Origin: Pseudomonas saliphila
GTDB lineage: Bacteria > Pseudomonadota > Gammaproteobacteria > Pseudomonadales > Pseudomonadaceae
Length of the DNA stretch: 64,000 nucleotides
NCBI RefSeq assembly: GCF_008638345.1
Contig: NZ_VTVA01000001.1
Location: 1-64,000 of the forward strand
Reading direction: 5' to 3'
This document shows positions 9,461 to 18,310 of this stretch, piece by piece (the first letter of the stretch is position 1; each line of letters starts with the position of its first letter). The notes beneath the pieces were generated by a model. It was given only the letters and a program-made list of their open reading frames with translations, was not told the origin of the DNA and did no database searches. The position numbers and the translations under genes are program-made.

Positions 9461-10117
9461 CTACTGAGCGGCGCGCGTCAGCTCCATATGCTGCAAAGCG
9501 AGCGCCGCCTGGGTGCGAGTACGCACATTAAGCTTGCGAAAGATCGCCGTCACATGCGCCTTGACGGTGGCTTCAGACACGCTGAGCTCGTAGGCAATCT
9601 GCTTGTTGAGCAAGCCGTCGCAGACCATGGTCAGCACCTTGAACTGCTGGGGTGTCAAACTGGCGAGCTGGGCGCTGATGTTTTTTTCTTCATCGGATAT
9701 CGATCCGGCGTCATCCACCGCGGGGGGCCAGCTTACGCCGCCATCGAGCACTTCCTGCACGGCCTGCTGAATACCCTCGAGGGTCGAGGACTTGGGGATG
9801 AATCCACTGGCGCCAAAATCCTTGGCACGCTTGTAGACCGAGGCTTCTTCCTGGGCGGAAATCACCACCACGGGGATATGCGGATATTGCCCGCGCAGTA
9901 ATACCAGGCCGGAAAAGCCATAGGCGCCGGGCATGTTCAGGTCCAGCAGTACCAGGTCCCAGTCCCTGCGCGTTTCGAGCAGCGACTGTAATTCGACGAT
10001 GCTGCCGGCCTCGGTCAGCTGCACAGTAGCCTCCAGGCCGCTGCTCAGTGCCTGACGCAGTGCGCTACGGAAAAGCGGATGGTCGTCAGCGATCAGAATA
10101 TCGTAAGTGGGGCCCAT
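9461..10117 (-). CDS. crbR: NarL/LuxR-family response regulator, CrbR/ErdR type
   Basis: A 218-residue response regulator. The receiver domain (about 1-125) has the acidic pair at DD11-12, phospho-Asp 59 in LLDLNMPG, and Lys 109 in FIPKSS. A LuxR-type helix-turn-helix lies at about 150-210 (LTPQQFKVLTMVCDGLLNKQ, then SEATVKAHV). The receiver sequence and the linkage to dgkA match ErdR/CrbR, the regulator of acetate, ethanol and acetyl-CoA synthetase metabolism in pseudomonads. The probable cognate kinase crbS is two genes downstream. No autoregulatory site can be identified in the 186-nt region separating it from the divergent transporter gene. Confidence 0.88.
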   Translation of the reverse strand: MGPTYDILIADDHPLFRSALRQALSSGLEATVQLTEAGSIVELQSLLETRRDWDLVLLDLNMPGAYGFSGLVLLRGQYPHIPVVVISAQEEASVYKRAKDFGASGFIPKSSTLEGIQQAVQEVLDGGVSWPPAVDDAGSISDEEKNISAQLASLTPQQFKVLTMVCDGLLNKQIAYELSVSEATVKAHVTAIFRKLNVRTRTQAALALQHMELTRAAQ

Positions 10118-10303
10118 ACCTGGATTTCCAATTGAACTGTTATTGTTAGTAGTCCTTCAAACAGCAGCGAGAGCGTGCCAGCTGACGCCATCGGCGTCAA
10201 ATCGCTTCGGCACAAACCGTTGCTGGATTCGCAACACGACGGCATCTGTTATATGGGCGTGTGGAGGTTCATACTCTCCGCCTTTTTCGGGTGGTTGTCG
10301 CTC

Positions 10304-11233
10304 ATGAATCCTCGAGCCTATCGGGCAGACGCCCTGATGCTTATTACTGCCGTGATCTGGGGCAGTACTTTTGTCGCGCAAAGTCTGGGCATGGAACATA
10401 TAGGGCCCTTCCTGTATACCGGCCTGCGCTTTCTACTGGGCGCGCTGGTCGTGCTGCCGCTGGTGCTGCTGGCGCGCCCGCAAACTGACCAGCCTCACCG
10501 CCAGTTTAGTCGACCCATGGTGGTCGGCAGCTTGCTGCTCGGTACGGTATTAACACTGGGCATCAACCTGCAGCAGATCGGCTTGATGTTCACCAGCGTG
10601 ACCAACTCCGGTTTTATTACCGGGTTGTACGTCATTCTTGTGCCCGTGTTCGGCCTGTTCATCGGCATGCGCACCGGGATAGGTACCTGGGCCGGCGCGC
10701 TATTGGCACTGGTGGGTATGTTGTTGTTGAGCATCAATGACGACTATAGCGTGGCACCCGGAGACTGGTTGCAACTGGTCGGTGCCGCCTGCTGGGCCGT
10801 TCACGTGCTGCTGGTGGGCGCGCTGGCGAGCCGTTACGACCCCATCCGCGTGGCCTTTCTGCAGTTTGTGGTGTGCGCCGTGATCAGCTTGCTGCTCGCA
10901 CTGATCTTTGAACAATTCGATTGGCCGAGCATCGTGCTGGCTGCACCGGCGATTCTGTATGGCGGGCTGCTGGCAGTCGGCATCGGGTTCACGCTGCAGG
11001 TCGTCGCACAAAAGGACGCCATTACTTCCCACGCAGCCATCATCCTCAGCCTGGAAGCTGTGTTCGCAGCGCTGGCCGCCTGGCTGATCCTCGGCGAGAC
11101 CTTGAGCCTGCGCGGCTTCATTGGTTGCGCATTGATGCTGACCGGCATGCTGCTGGCCCAGCTCGTACCCATCTACCTGGAACGCCGCCGGGCCATCGCA
11201 CCGGTACAGCAGGAGCCAGCGGGTCACCATTGA
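10304..11233 (+). CDS. EamA/DMT-family transporter
   Basis: A 309-residue drug/metabolite transporter with ten predicted helices in two EamA repeats (about residues 10-140 and 155-300). The first repeat has the typical ADALMLITAVIWGSTFVAQ. The second ends in SLEAVFAALAAWLILGETLS, also typical. The start at 10304 (MNPRAYRADA) puts the first helix at the usual distance. A longer in-frame start at 10175 would add an unrelated tail. The substrate is unknown; relatives export amino acids or metabolites. The gene is divergent from crbR and convergent with the AtoE gene, with a strong terminator hairpin between the two stop codons. Confidence 0.88.
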   Translation: MNPRAYRADALMLITAVIWGSTFVAQSLGMEHIGPFLYTGLRFLLGALVVLPLVLLARPQTDQPHRQFSRPMVVGSLLLGTVLTLGINLQQIGLMFTSVTNSGFITGLYVILVPVFGLFIGMRTGIGTWAGALLALVGMLLLSINDDYSVAPGDWLQLVGAACWAVHVLLVGALASRYDPIRVAFLQFVVCAVISLLLALIFEQFDWPSIVLAAPAILYGGLLAVGIGFTLQVVAQKDAITSHAAIILSLEAVFAALAAWLILGETLSLRGFIGCALMLTGMLLAQLVPIYLERRRAIAPVQQEPAGHH

Positions 11234-11259
11234 GGTGATCAGATTGCACCCAATAAAAA

Positions 11260-11290
11260 AATCCCGCAGCGGTGTGCCCGCTGCGGGATT
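11260..11290 (-). terminator. Rho-independent terminator of the AtoE gene
   Basis: A perfect 12-bp stem, ATCCCGCAGCGG (11261-11272) with its complement at 11278-11289, with a 5-nt loop. On the minus strand it is followed by a T-run (the complement of A-rich 11253-11261). It ends the AtoE transcript and may also stop plus-strand transcripts. Confidence 0.9.
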
Positions 11291-11311
11291 CGATAACGCA
11301 ACTGCGTGGTG

Positions 11312-12628
11312 CTAGGTGAACATCGACACCAGGACAAAGGTGCCGCTGATCGCCACGCCGGAAATGCCCAGCCAGATCAACAGATAGCCCATGATGTCCC
11401 GCGCCGAGAGACCTGCCACACCGAGCAAGGGTAGCGCCCAGAAGGGTTGAATCTGGTTGGTCCAGCCGTCACCCCAGGTAAAGGCCATGATGGTCTGCGC
11501 CGGATCAGCACCGAGGGCGTAAGCCGCTTCCATCATGATCGGGCCCTGAATCGCCCATTGACCACCGCCGGACGGGATGAAGAAGTTCACGATGCCGGCA
11601 GCCAGAAAGGTCAGCAGCGGAAAGGTTTCTGGTGTGGAGATAGTGATCATCGCCTGGGAGAACTCCGCAACCAACCCGGAGCCGGTCATCATCCCGGCGA
11701 TGCCGGCATACAGCGGAAACTGCACGATGATCCCCTGCGCTGCCGTGACTGCCTTGCCCGCTGCTTTCAGATACGTGGCAGGGCTCTTGTGCAGCAACAG
11801 ACCCAGCGCCAGGAAGATCAGGATGACGATATTGATGTTGAACGAAAAGCCCGAATCCGTGACGTAACCCACCAGATAGGCCGCGGCCAACAGGCCCAGC
11901 AGCAATATCGGCCAGCGGCTGTTTTCCAGACGATCCGAGGGGCTCATGCCGGTCTTGTCGACGGGACCATAATCCAGATCATCTGAACCATCGTCCTGCA
12001 GCTGGATGATGTCCTTGGGTTGCTTCTGCAACATGAAGAAGCTGACCAGTAGCACCAGCAGCGCTATCGTCAGAAATATATTCCAGCTGGCATACAGCGT
12101 CTGCGATACCGGGACGATGCCGATTGCCTCTTCCATGAAATGGCCGGGGGTGGCAATAACCAGAGGGATCGACGAGGAAGGCCCGCGAACCAGCTCACCA
12201 CCGTAAGCGGCTGCCACCAACAACGGAAAGTGGATAGCCACGCGACGGCCCATTTCCCTGGCCAGGATAGCGCCCACCACCATGCCAAAACCCCAGTTCA
12301 GGTAATAGCAGACGAAGCTGACGACGATCACCAGCACCAGCGCCTGTTTCGGCGTGCTGGCATGCTTGGTAAGACCCGTCAGCATGGCCTGCACTATCGG
12401 GCTCAGTGCGAGCACATAGCCCGTCAGCAGCACCAGCACCATCTGCATACCGAAGGTGAACAATTTGGAATAACCGTTACCCCAATAGCTTGCCATCTCC
12501 ATCGGGGTCTGACTGGTGATACCCATCCCCATCAGCACCACGACGAGAGTCAGCAGTACCGCCAGTACGAACGCACTTGGCAGGTAACGCTGAACAATTT
12601 TCACAGAAAAGTTCGTTAAAGCTTCCAT
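11312..12628 (-). CDS. atoE: Short-chain fatty acid transporter, AtoE family
   Basis: A 438-residue membrane protein with about 10-12 hydrophobic segments, matching the AtoE/TIGR00366 short-chain fatty-acid transporter family along its length. Visible features include the N-terminal VQRYLPSAFVLAVLLTLVV, the NWGFGMVVGAILAREMGRR loop, and the C-terminal FFIPSGGGQWAIQGPIMMEA and WGDGWTNQIQPFWALP segments. It probably imports butyrate, acetoacetate or similar acids. It stands alone, with no atoDAB CoA-transferase or thiolase genes beside it. A divergently transcribed IclR-type regulator, with a palindrome in the shared promoter region, suggests local control. Confidence 0.9.
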   Translation of the reverse strand: MEALTNFSVKIVQRYLPSAFVLAVLLTLVVVLMGMGITSQTPMEMASYWGNGYSKLFTFGMQMVLVLLTGYVLALSPIVQAMLTGLTKHASTPKQALVLVIVVSFVCYYLNWGFGMVVGAILAREMGRRVAIHFPLLVAAAYGGELVRGPSSSIPLVIATPGHFMEEAIGIVPVSQTLYASWNIFLTIALLVLLVSFFMLQKQPKDIIQLQDDGSDDLDYGPVDKTGMSPSDRLENSRWPILLLGLLAAAYLVGYVTDSGFSFNINIVILIFLALGLLLHKSPATYLKAAGKAVTAAQGIIVQFPLYAGIAGMMTGSGLVAEFSQAMITISTPETFPLLTFLAAGIVNFFIPSGGGQWAIQGPIMMEAAYALGADPAQTIMAFTWGDGWTNQIQPFWALPLLGVAGLSARDIMGYLLIWLGISGVAISGTFVLVSMFT

Positions 12629-12689
12629 CAGGAAGGCCCCGCTGTTTTTGAAGTTTGGAAATCAAGATGGCAAGACTCTAGCCACAAGA

Positions 12690-12726
12690 TGTTCGGTGTG
12701 CGAACATATGTTTTTTACACGAACAT
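12690..12726. promoter_or_regulatory. Candidate IclR operator between atoE and the IclR gene
   Basis: TGTTCG (12690-12695), five bases, CGAACA (12701-12706) forms a perfect inverted repeat. A further half-site, CACGAACAT, follows at 12718-12726, after a T-run. Arms of GTTCG/CGAAC with a short spacer resemble the operators of PcaU/PcaR-type IclR regulators. The site lies 60 nt upstream of atoE and about 130-160 nt upstream of the regulator start. Confidence 0.6.
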
Positions 12727-12853
12727 GATGCCCTTTAGGCTTTTACTGCGTCAACGCATCTTTAGTCTTACTAACGATGTCAGATGAGTGTGTGCACGCC
12801 GACCGGCTGGTATTGTCGTGCTCGCCATTAGGGGGTCTGAGGAAGAAAGCGCT

Positions 12854-13642
12854 GTGGAGAATATTCTTAAACCAGGAGATCGGGATTTTGTCGGGGCTGT
12901 GGCATCGGGGCTGCAGGTGTTGCAGGCATTTGGCTCTGACTGCCCGCGGATGACCTTGAGCGAAGTGGCCGCTCGTACGGCAATGGATAGGGCCAAGGCC
13001 CGCCGCTTTCTGCTCACCCTGCACGCGCTCGGCTATATACACCGGGACGGCAGGCTATTCGAGCTGACGCCACGGGTGCTGCAACTGGGCTATGCCTACC
13101 AGAGTTCCAACCAGCACCGCGACGTGATCCAGCATTACCTGCAGAACATCACCGCCGAGCTGGGCGAATCCTCCTCGCTGACCGTGCTCGATAACGACGA
13201 GGTGGTATACGTGCTGCGTTCAGCCGCGCCCCACCGCCTGATGGGTATCACGCTGTCTGTGGGTACGCGCTTGCCAGCGGCGTATACATCCATGGGTCGG
13301 GTTCTGCTGGGGCAACTGCCCGAAGCGGAGCTGCAGGCCTTCCTTGATCGCGTGCAGCCGGAAGCCCATACGCCGTCGTCGGTTACCACCCGGGCTGCGC
13401 TGCAGGAACGGATAGTACAGGCTCGCGAACAGGGTTATGCAGTCCTGGATCAGGAACTTGATCTGGCGCTGAGGTCGGTGGCCGTGCCTGTTTTTGCCAA
13501 TAACGGCGACCTGCTGGGCGCCATCAATATCAGCACTAATGCAGCGCGGGTGTCCATGGAGGTATTGACTCAGGACTACCTGCCCAAGCTGCAAGCACTG
13601 GCCGATACCGTACGTTCGTTGGTGCGCTCATCCTTTGGCTGA
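12854..13642 (+). CDS. IclR-family transcriptional regulator (PcaR/PobR-like)
   Basis: A 262-residue regulator from a GTG at 12854, which has a GAGGAAG ribosome-binding site about 9 nt upstream. An in-frame ATG at 12788 would add 22 poorly conserved residues. The winged HTH spans about residues 10-75 (MTLSEVAARTAMDRAKARRF). The ligand-binding IclR domain follows (RDVIQHYLQNITAELGESSS, then TRLPAAYTSMGRVLLGQL). The sequence belongs to the PcaR/PcaU/PobR branch, whose members respond to aromatic acids or other carboxylates. It is divergent from atoE, with a palindromic operator candidate between, so it most likely controls atoE. No aromatic catabolic genes are adjacent. Confidence 0.85.
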   Translation: MENILKPGDRDFVGAVASGLQVLQAFGSDCPRMTLSEVAARTAMDRAKARRFLLTLHALGYIHRDGRLFELTPRVLQLGYAYQSSNQHRDVIQHYLQNITAELGESSSLTVLDNDEVVYVLRSAAPHRLMGITLSVGTRLPAAYTSMGRVLLGQLPEAELQAFLDRVQPEAHTPSSVTTRAALQERIVQAREQGYAVLDQELDLALRSVAVPVFANNGDLLGAINISTNAARVSMEVLTQDYLPKLQALADTVRSLVRSSFG

Positions 13643-13761
13643 CCTACGCGCCTCAAGCCGGCAAGACAAGACAACGCAACCGAAGCGGATCACAATGACG
13701 AACCACTGCATTGGCACGTGGTCCGACAGTTAGAACTTTCTTATAAGCAGGTGGAGATCTC

Positions 13762-14160
13762 ATGCGTTGGTTAAGTCTTGTCCTAGTCTTGTCCGCAGTC
13801 GTGCCAGCGCACGGGGCGTCACTTCGCGACATGCAATTGCAAAAAATGCTGGAAGAGGTGGCGATCGTCAGCAGTGAGGGGACGCCACGCGCCATCAATG
13901 AAGAGATCACCGACGAAGGGTTTACCGTCGATGGTAAACAGCTGGTCAATGTCCTATCGGTCGAGCCCGACTATGCGAAGAAACTGCAGGGCGATCCACT
14001 TGTGGTTCGCACCCAGCTGCAGGCCAGCGTCTGCGCCAACCAACGTTTTCGTCGCTTGATGGATCTGGGCGCTACCCTGACCTACCACTTTGTCCTGACC
14101 GACTCCACGCAGCCGGTTCTGACACAACGTTTTATCGCTGAGCATTGTCAGTCGTTGTGA
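13762..14160 (+). CDS. Small periplasmic protein, PA3611-like
   Basis: A 132-residue protein with a clear Sec signal peptide (MRWLSLVLVLSAVVPAHGAS, cleavage probably after HGA). The mature part of about 113 residues has two Cys (CANQRF and the C-terminal EHCQSL) that could form a disulfide. The pattern (a pair of helices, then TLTYHFVLTDSTQ near the end) resembles the small family described as a quorum-sensing-regulated virulence factor, PA3611 of P. aeruginosa. The gene lies near the same recA neighbourhood as in that species, from memory. A ribosome-binding site GGTGGAG precedes the ATG. Biochemical function is unknown. Confidence 0.7.
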   Translation: MRWLSLVLVLSAVVPAHGASLRDMQLQKMLEEVAIVSSEGTPRAINEEITDEGFTVDGKQLVNVLSVEPDYAKKLQGDPLVVRTQLQASVCANQRFRRLMDLGATLTYHFVLTDSTQPVLTQRFIAEHCQSL

Positions 14161-14243
14161 GCTGAAACTGACATGACGCAGGTCATGGCAGACGGATCTG
14201 GAAGCGTTGATAATCAACTTTCCCCGAATTAAGGATGATCTCT

Positions 14244-15647
14244 ATGGCTTCACTCACGTTTCACGGCGCAGTTCGTCAGGTCACCGGTTCTTGCTACCTG
14301 CTGGAAGCCAACGGCGAACAGATTCTGCTCGAGTGCGGCATGACGCAGGGCGGCAGGCGTGACGAGCTACACAACCGCAACCGCTTCCCGTTTGATCCTG
14401 CTGCGCTGAGCGCTGTGGTCATTTCCCATGCCCATCTGGATCACTCCGGATTGCTGCCCAAGCTGGTGGCTGAAGGTTTCAGCGGTTCGATCTATCTGAC
14501 TCCTGCCAGCACCGACTTGCTGGGGCTGATGCTCAAGGACGCAGCGGGATTGCAGGAACGCGACACAGAGTGGGAAAACCGCTGGCGCCAGCGCGCCGGC
14601 AAGCCCTTGCTGGAGCCCTTGTACGTTCAGGCCGACACCGATGCGGCGTTGGCGTTATGCCAGCCGACTGAGTACCTGCAACCGACCATGGTGGCCCGCG
14701 GTATTGAAGTGTGCTTCCACGAGGCGGGACACATTCTTGGCTCGGCCATTGTCGAAATCACAGTGCATGAAGACGGCGAGCGCAACCGGCGTCTGGTGTT
14801 CTCCGGCGATCTGGGCGGCCAGAATGCCCCACTACTGCGCGATCCGGCGTTCCTTGAGGAAGCAGATCTGGTGCTCATGGAGTCCACTTATGGCGACCGC
14901 GATCACCGGAACAAAGAGGACACGCTGGTCGAGCTGCAGGAAATCCTCGAGCATGCCTGGAAGGACGGCGGCAACGTGCTGATCCCCTCCTTCGCCGTGG
15001 GCCGCACCCAGGACCTGCTTTATTACCTGGGCAAGTTCTACCAGGCAGGCCTGCTCAAGCAGCACACCGTCTACCTGGATAGTCCGATGGCGATCGCCGC
15101 CACCAAAATATACGATCGTTACCATCACCAGTTCAGCGAGGAAGACAAGGCGCTGATCAAGGGCAACGGCAAAGGTACGCTCAGGGATTGGCTGCCCATA
15201 CTCAAGTGCACCCAGACCCCGGACGAGTCGATGGCGATCAACAAGGTGACCAGCGGCGCAATCATCATTGCCGGCGCGGGGATGTGCAACGGCGGGCGTA
15301 TCGTCCACCACTTCAAGCACAACCTGTGGCGCAAGAATTGCCATGTCATCTTCCCCGGCTTTCAGGCCAAGGGAACCGTCGGCCGCCGGCTGGTGGATGG
15401 CGAGAAACAGATCCGAGTCGTGCATCAGAGCCTGGCGGTTAATGCTCAGCTGCACACCCTGGGCGGCTTCTCGGCCCATGCAGGCCAGAGCGACTTGATT
15501 GGCTGGCTCAAGCACTTCACCAACGCGCCCGAGGTGTATCTGGTGCATGGCGAGGAAGAAAAAAGCCACCTCCTCGCAGCTGCCATCAAGGAACAACTGG
15601 GCTGGGACGTCAAACTTCCGGAGCAGGGACAAACAATCACCTTTTGA
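14244..15647 (+). CDS. Beta-CASP metallo-beta-lactamase fold nuclease (RNase J/CPSF-73-like)
   Basis: A 467-residue protein. The metallo-beta-lactamase zinc motif is seen as SHAHLDHSG (residues about 59-67), with later metal ligands in EAGHILGS and SGDLG. A beta-CASP insert and a C-terminal RMMBL domain (GGFSAHAGQSDL, then YLVHGEEE) complete the architecture of RNA-processing exonucleases/endonucleases of the YSH1/CPSF-73 group. The start at 14244 is preferred over 14235 because AAGGA sits about 8 nt before it. The LOG-family gene follows after 17 nt, so the two are probably cotranscribed, an association also seen in Pseudomonas next to recX. Confidence 0.9.
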   Translation: MASLTFHGAVRQVTGSCYLLEANGEQILLECGMTQGGRRDELHNRNRFPFDPAALSAVVISHAHLDHSGLLPKLVAEGFSGSIYLTPASTDLLGLMLKDAAGLQERDTEWENRWRQRAGKPLLEPLYVQADTDAALALCQPTEYLQPTMVARGIEVCFHEAGHILGSAIVEITVHEDGERNRRLVFSGDLGGQNAPLLRDPAFLEEADLVLMESTYGDRDHRNKEDTLVELQEILEHAWKDGGNVLIPSFAVGRTQDLLYYLGKFYQAGLLKQHTVYLDSPMAIAATKIYDRYHHQFSEEDKALIKGNGKGTLRDWLPILKCTQTPDESMAINKVTSGAIIIAGAGMCNGGRIVHHFKHNLWRKNCHVIFPGFQAKGTVGRRLVDGEKQIRVVHQSLAVNAQLHTLGGFSAHAGQSDLIGWLKHFTNAPEVYLVHGEEEKSHLLAAAIKEQLGWDVKLPEQGQTITF

Positions 15648-15664
15648 CCTGGCAGGAGTGATCC

Positions 15665-16753
15665 ATGTCCGATGATCTGAACTCGGTAGGGTATCTGAAC
15701 CGGCACCTGCGCACCGGGGATGCCCGTATCCAGGACAAAGTCGATGAGCTGATAAATGCCTGCCAGGGCAGCGCCGAGAATGCCTCGTTATACAAGGACA
15801 TGGTGCTCACCGTGGTACGCATGGCACAGGCTGACCGGGACCGCTGGGATGCCAAGATCATGCTGCAGACCATACGTGAGCTGGAACAGGCCTTTGCACG
15901 ACTGGACCTGTTCAAGCGACGGCGCAAGGTGACCGTGTTCGGCTCCGCCCGCACGCCGATAAGCCATGATCTGTATATGCTGGCCAAGCAGATGGGCGCT
16001 GCGCTCGCGCACAACGATTTCATGACCATCACCGGTGCGGGGGCCGGCATCATGGCAGCGGCGCACGAGGGTGCCGGTCTTGATAACAGTCTCGGGTTCA
16101 ATATCACCCTGCCCTTCGAGCAGCGTTCGAACGACATCGTGCGCGGCACCGATCATGAGCTGCCGTTCAAGTTCTTCTTCCTGCGCAAGCTGTTCTTCGT
16201 CAAGGAAGCCGATGCGCTGGTGCTGTGTCCCGGTGGGTTTGGCACCCTTGATGAAACCCTGGAATTGCTGACTCTGATCCAGACCGGCAAGAGTCCGGTG
16301 GTACCGGTTATCCTGCTGGACCTGCCCGACGGCGGTTTCTGGTCTGCCCTGGTGGAGTTTTTTCGCCATCAGCTGTGCGAGTCCGGTTACATCGCCGAAT
16401 CTGACCTGAATCTGATGACGGTTGCCCACTCGCCCGAAGAGGCCATAGAGCATATTCTGCGGTTTTACAGCAATTATCATTCTGCGCGCTGGGTGGACGA
16501 TCAGTACGTCATCCGGCTGTATCGCCCGTTAACCGAAGCGGCGATGGCGCAGATAGAAGAGGAATTTGCAGGGATCTGCCGCGAACCGGGATTTTCCCAA
16601 ACCTACGACGCCTCGAGCGAATCGGACGAGCCGGAGCTGAATCAACTGGCGAGGCTGTGTTTCGTGTTCAATGGCCGCGACCACGGACGCCTACGCGTAC
16701 TGATCGACGTGCTCAATCAACCTCATAACCAGCAAAACCACGATACTGCATAA
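15665..16753 (+). CDS. LOG-family protein (TIGR00730), nucleotide 5'-monophosphate phosphoribohydrolase-like
   Basis: A 362-residue member of the LOG/lysine-decarboxylase-like Rossmann family. The signature PGGFGTLDE (about residues 192-200) and the nucleotide-binding GSARTP and TGAGAGIMAAAHEGA segments are present. Family members release the base from nucleoside 5'-monophosphates. The protein is longer than standalone LOG proteins (about 190-215 residues) because of an N-terminal helical extension of about 90 residues and a C-terminal extension, as in the larger Pseudomonas form. Its 3' end overlaps the convergent recX gene by 41 nt. Confidence 0.88.
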   Translation: MSDDLNSVGYLNRHLRTGDARIQDKVDELINACQGSAENASLYKDMVLTVVRMAQADRDRWDAKIMLQTIRELEQAFARLDLFKRRRKVTVFGSARTPISHDLYMLAKQMGAALAHNDFMTITGAGAGIMAAAHEGAGLDNSLGFNITLPFEQRSNDIVRGTDHELPFKFFFLRKLFFVKEADALVLCPGGFGTLDETLELLTLIQTGKSPVVPVILLDLPDGGFWSALVEFFRHQLCESGYIAESDLNLMTVAHSPEEAIEHILRFYSNYHSARWVDDQYVIRLYRPLTEAAMAQIEEEFAGICREPGFSQTYDASSESDEPELNQLARLCFVFNGRDHGRLRVLIDVLNQPHNQQNHDTA

Positions 16754-17156
16754 AGCGCAGTTGCTTGGCGCGTTCGCTGGGGTCAGCTGCCACACCTTCG
16801 GGAAAGCGTTTGCAGAAGGTCTTGCGGGCGAGCGCGCTCCAGTCATAAGCGGGGTCACGCAATATCGCGTCAATCAGATATTCGGCGACGCCGCGCTCGC
16901 GCAGCTCCTGTCGTAACCGCATTGGCCCGTAACCACGCTGGTGACGGGCATGCACATAGGCTTCACAGAAGCGTTCGTTGCTGAGCAGACCGTCTTCTTC
17001 GAGGCGGTCCAGCTCAATCTCCAACAGCTCGCTCACCGCTTCGCGCTGAAGCAGCTTGCGTTGCAGTTCAAGGCGGGTATGTTCACGCCGCGCCAGCAGA
17101 TCCAGCGCTGTGCGGCGTATCGCTAACGACGTTTCAAGCCCCTTTCGGCCAAACAT
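16713..17156 (-). CDS. recX: RecX, modulator of RecA
   Basis: A 147-residue helical protein with three tandem three-helix RecX repeats. Visible motifs include ALDLLARREHTRLELQRKL near the N-terminus, DRLEEDGLLSNERFCEAYV, and GPMRLRQELRERGV. RecX binds RecA filaments and limits their extension and ATPase activity. It starts 19 nt after the recA stop codon on the same strand and is probably read through from the SOS-regulated recA promoter. The last 41 nt overlap the convergent LOG-family gene. Confidence 0.95.
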   Translation of the reverse strand: MFGRKGLETSLAIRRTALDLLARREHTRLELQRKLLQREAVSELLEIELDRLEEDGLLSNERFCEAYVHARHQRGYGPMRLRQELRERGVAEYLIDAILRDPAYDWSALARKTFCKRFPEGVAADPSERAKQLRFMQYRGFAGYEVD

Positions 17157-17175
17157 TCCTCAGCAACAACTCGGC

Positions 17176-18213
17176 TCAGGCATCCGCTTCGGCACTGTCT
17201 TCAACCACGGCGCCGGGCTTCACTGGCTTCGGCAGTAACTTCTCACGGATCGCCTTTTCAATCTCTTCGGCAATCTTGAGGTTATCGGCCATGTACTTGG
17301 CAGCATTTGCCTTGCCCTGACCAATTTTGCTGCCCTTGTAGCTATACCAGGCACCGGCCTTTTCAATCAGGCCAATCTGCACACCCAGATCGATAATCTC
17401 GGCGTTGTGATAAATGCCCTGTCCGTAAAGGATCTGGAATTCAGCCTGGCGGAACGGAGGCGCTACCTTGTTCTTGACGACTTTGACGCGGGTTTCACTG
17501 CCGATGACTTCATCGCCTTCCTTCACCGCGCCGGTGCGGCGGATATCCAGACGCACGGACGAATAGAATTTCAGCGCGTTGCCGCCAGTCGTGGTTTCAG
17601 GATTGCCAAACATCACGCCGATTTTCATGCGGATCTGGTTGATGAAGATCACCAGACAGTTGGCATTCTTGATATTACCGGTGATCTTGCGCAGTGCCTG
17701 GGACATCAGACGGGCCTGTACCCCGACGTGGTGATCGCCCATTTCGCCTTCGATTTCGGCCTTGGGTACCAGTGCAGCAACGGAGTCGATAACAATTACA
17801 TCGACAGCGTTCGAGCGCACCAGCATGTCGGTAATTTCCAGCGCCTGCTCGCCGGTGTCGGGCTGGGATACCAGCAGGTCATCAACCTTAACGCCCAGTT
17901 TCTCGGCATATTGCGGATCCAGTGCGTGCTCGGCATCGACGAAGGCGCAGGTGGCGCCCTGCTTCTGTGCCTGGGCGATGACCGACAGGGTCAACGTGGT
18001 CTTGCCGGAGGATTCCGGACCATAGATCTCAACGATCCGGCCTTTAGGCAAGCCGCCCAAACCCAGGGCAATGTCCAGCCCGAGCGAACCGGTCGAAATC
18101 GACGGAATGGCCTGGCGTTCCTGATCGCCCATGCGCATCACCGCGCCCTTGCCAAACTGACGTTCAATCTGACTCAAAGCCGCCGTAAGCGCCTTCTTCT
18201 TGTTGTCGTCCAT
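17176..18213 (-). CDS. recA: Recombinase RecA
   Basis: A 345-residue RecA, the usual length, which forms ATP-dependent filaments on single-stranded DNA for strand exchange and triggers LexA self-cleavage. The Walker A motif GPESSGKTT (about 65-73) and Walker [13 protein letters not shown] are present, as are loop residues such as [20 protein letters not shown]. The C-terminal acidic tail is conserved. A consensus SOS box lies 55-70 nt upstream of the start. recX follows in the same operon. Confidence 0.99.
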   Translation of the reverse strand: MDDNKKKALTAALSQIERQFGKGAVMRMGDQERQAIPSISTGSLGLDIALGLGGLPKGRIVEIYGPESSGKTTLTLSVIAQAQKQGATCAFVDAEHALDPQYAEKLGVKVDDLLVSQPDTGEQALEITDMLVRSNAVDVIVIDSVAALVPKAEIEGEMGDHHVGVQARLMSQALRKITGNIKNANCLVIFINQIRMKIGVMFGNPETTTGGNALKFYSSVRLDIRRTGAVKEGDEVIGSETRVKVVKNKVAPPFRQAEFQILYGQGIYHNAEIIDLGVQIGLIEKAGAWYSYKGSKIGQGKANAAKYMADNLKIAEEIEKAIREKLLPKPVKPGAVVEDSAEADA

Positions 18214-18267
18214 TGTGCATCCTCTTGGAGTGGCGGGAGCGGTAGCGCCCGGACTACTGAATAACTA

Positions 18268-18283
18268 CTGTATATTTGGTCAG
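18268..18283 (-). promoter_or_regulatory. LexA (SOS) box upstream of recA
   Basis: CTG-N10-CAG with the sequence CTGTATATTTGGTCAG matches the Pseudomonas/E. coli LexA consensus (CTGTATATATATACAG) at 11 of 16 positions, including both CTG/CAG ends. It lies 55 nt upstream of recA, and on the other side 28 nt before the pncC stop codon. Confidence 0.92.
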
Positions 18284-18310
18284 TATTATTCCACAGTTGC
18301 TGAAGCTCGC

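Noticed and set aside
14832..15632. 266-codon frame antisense to the beta-CASP nuclease gene
   Set aside because: It is a shadow of a well-supported gene with clear zinc-binding motifs on the other strand.
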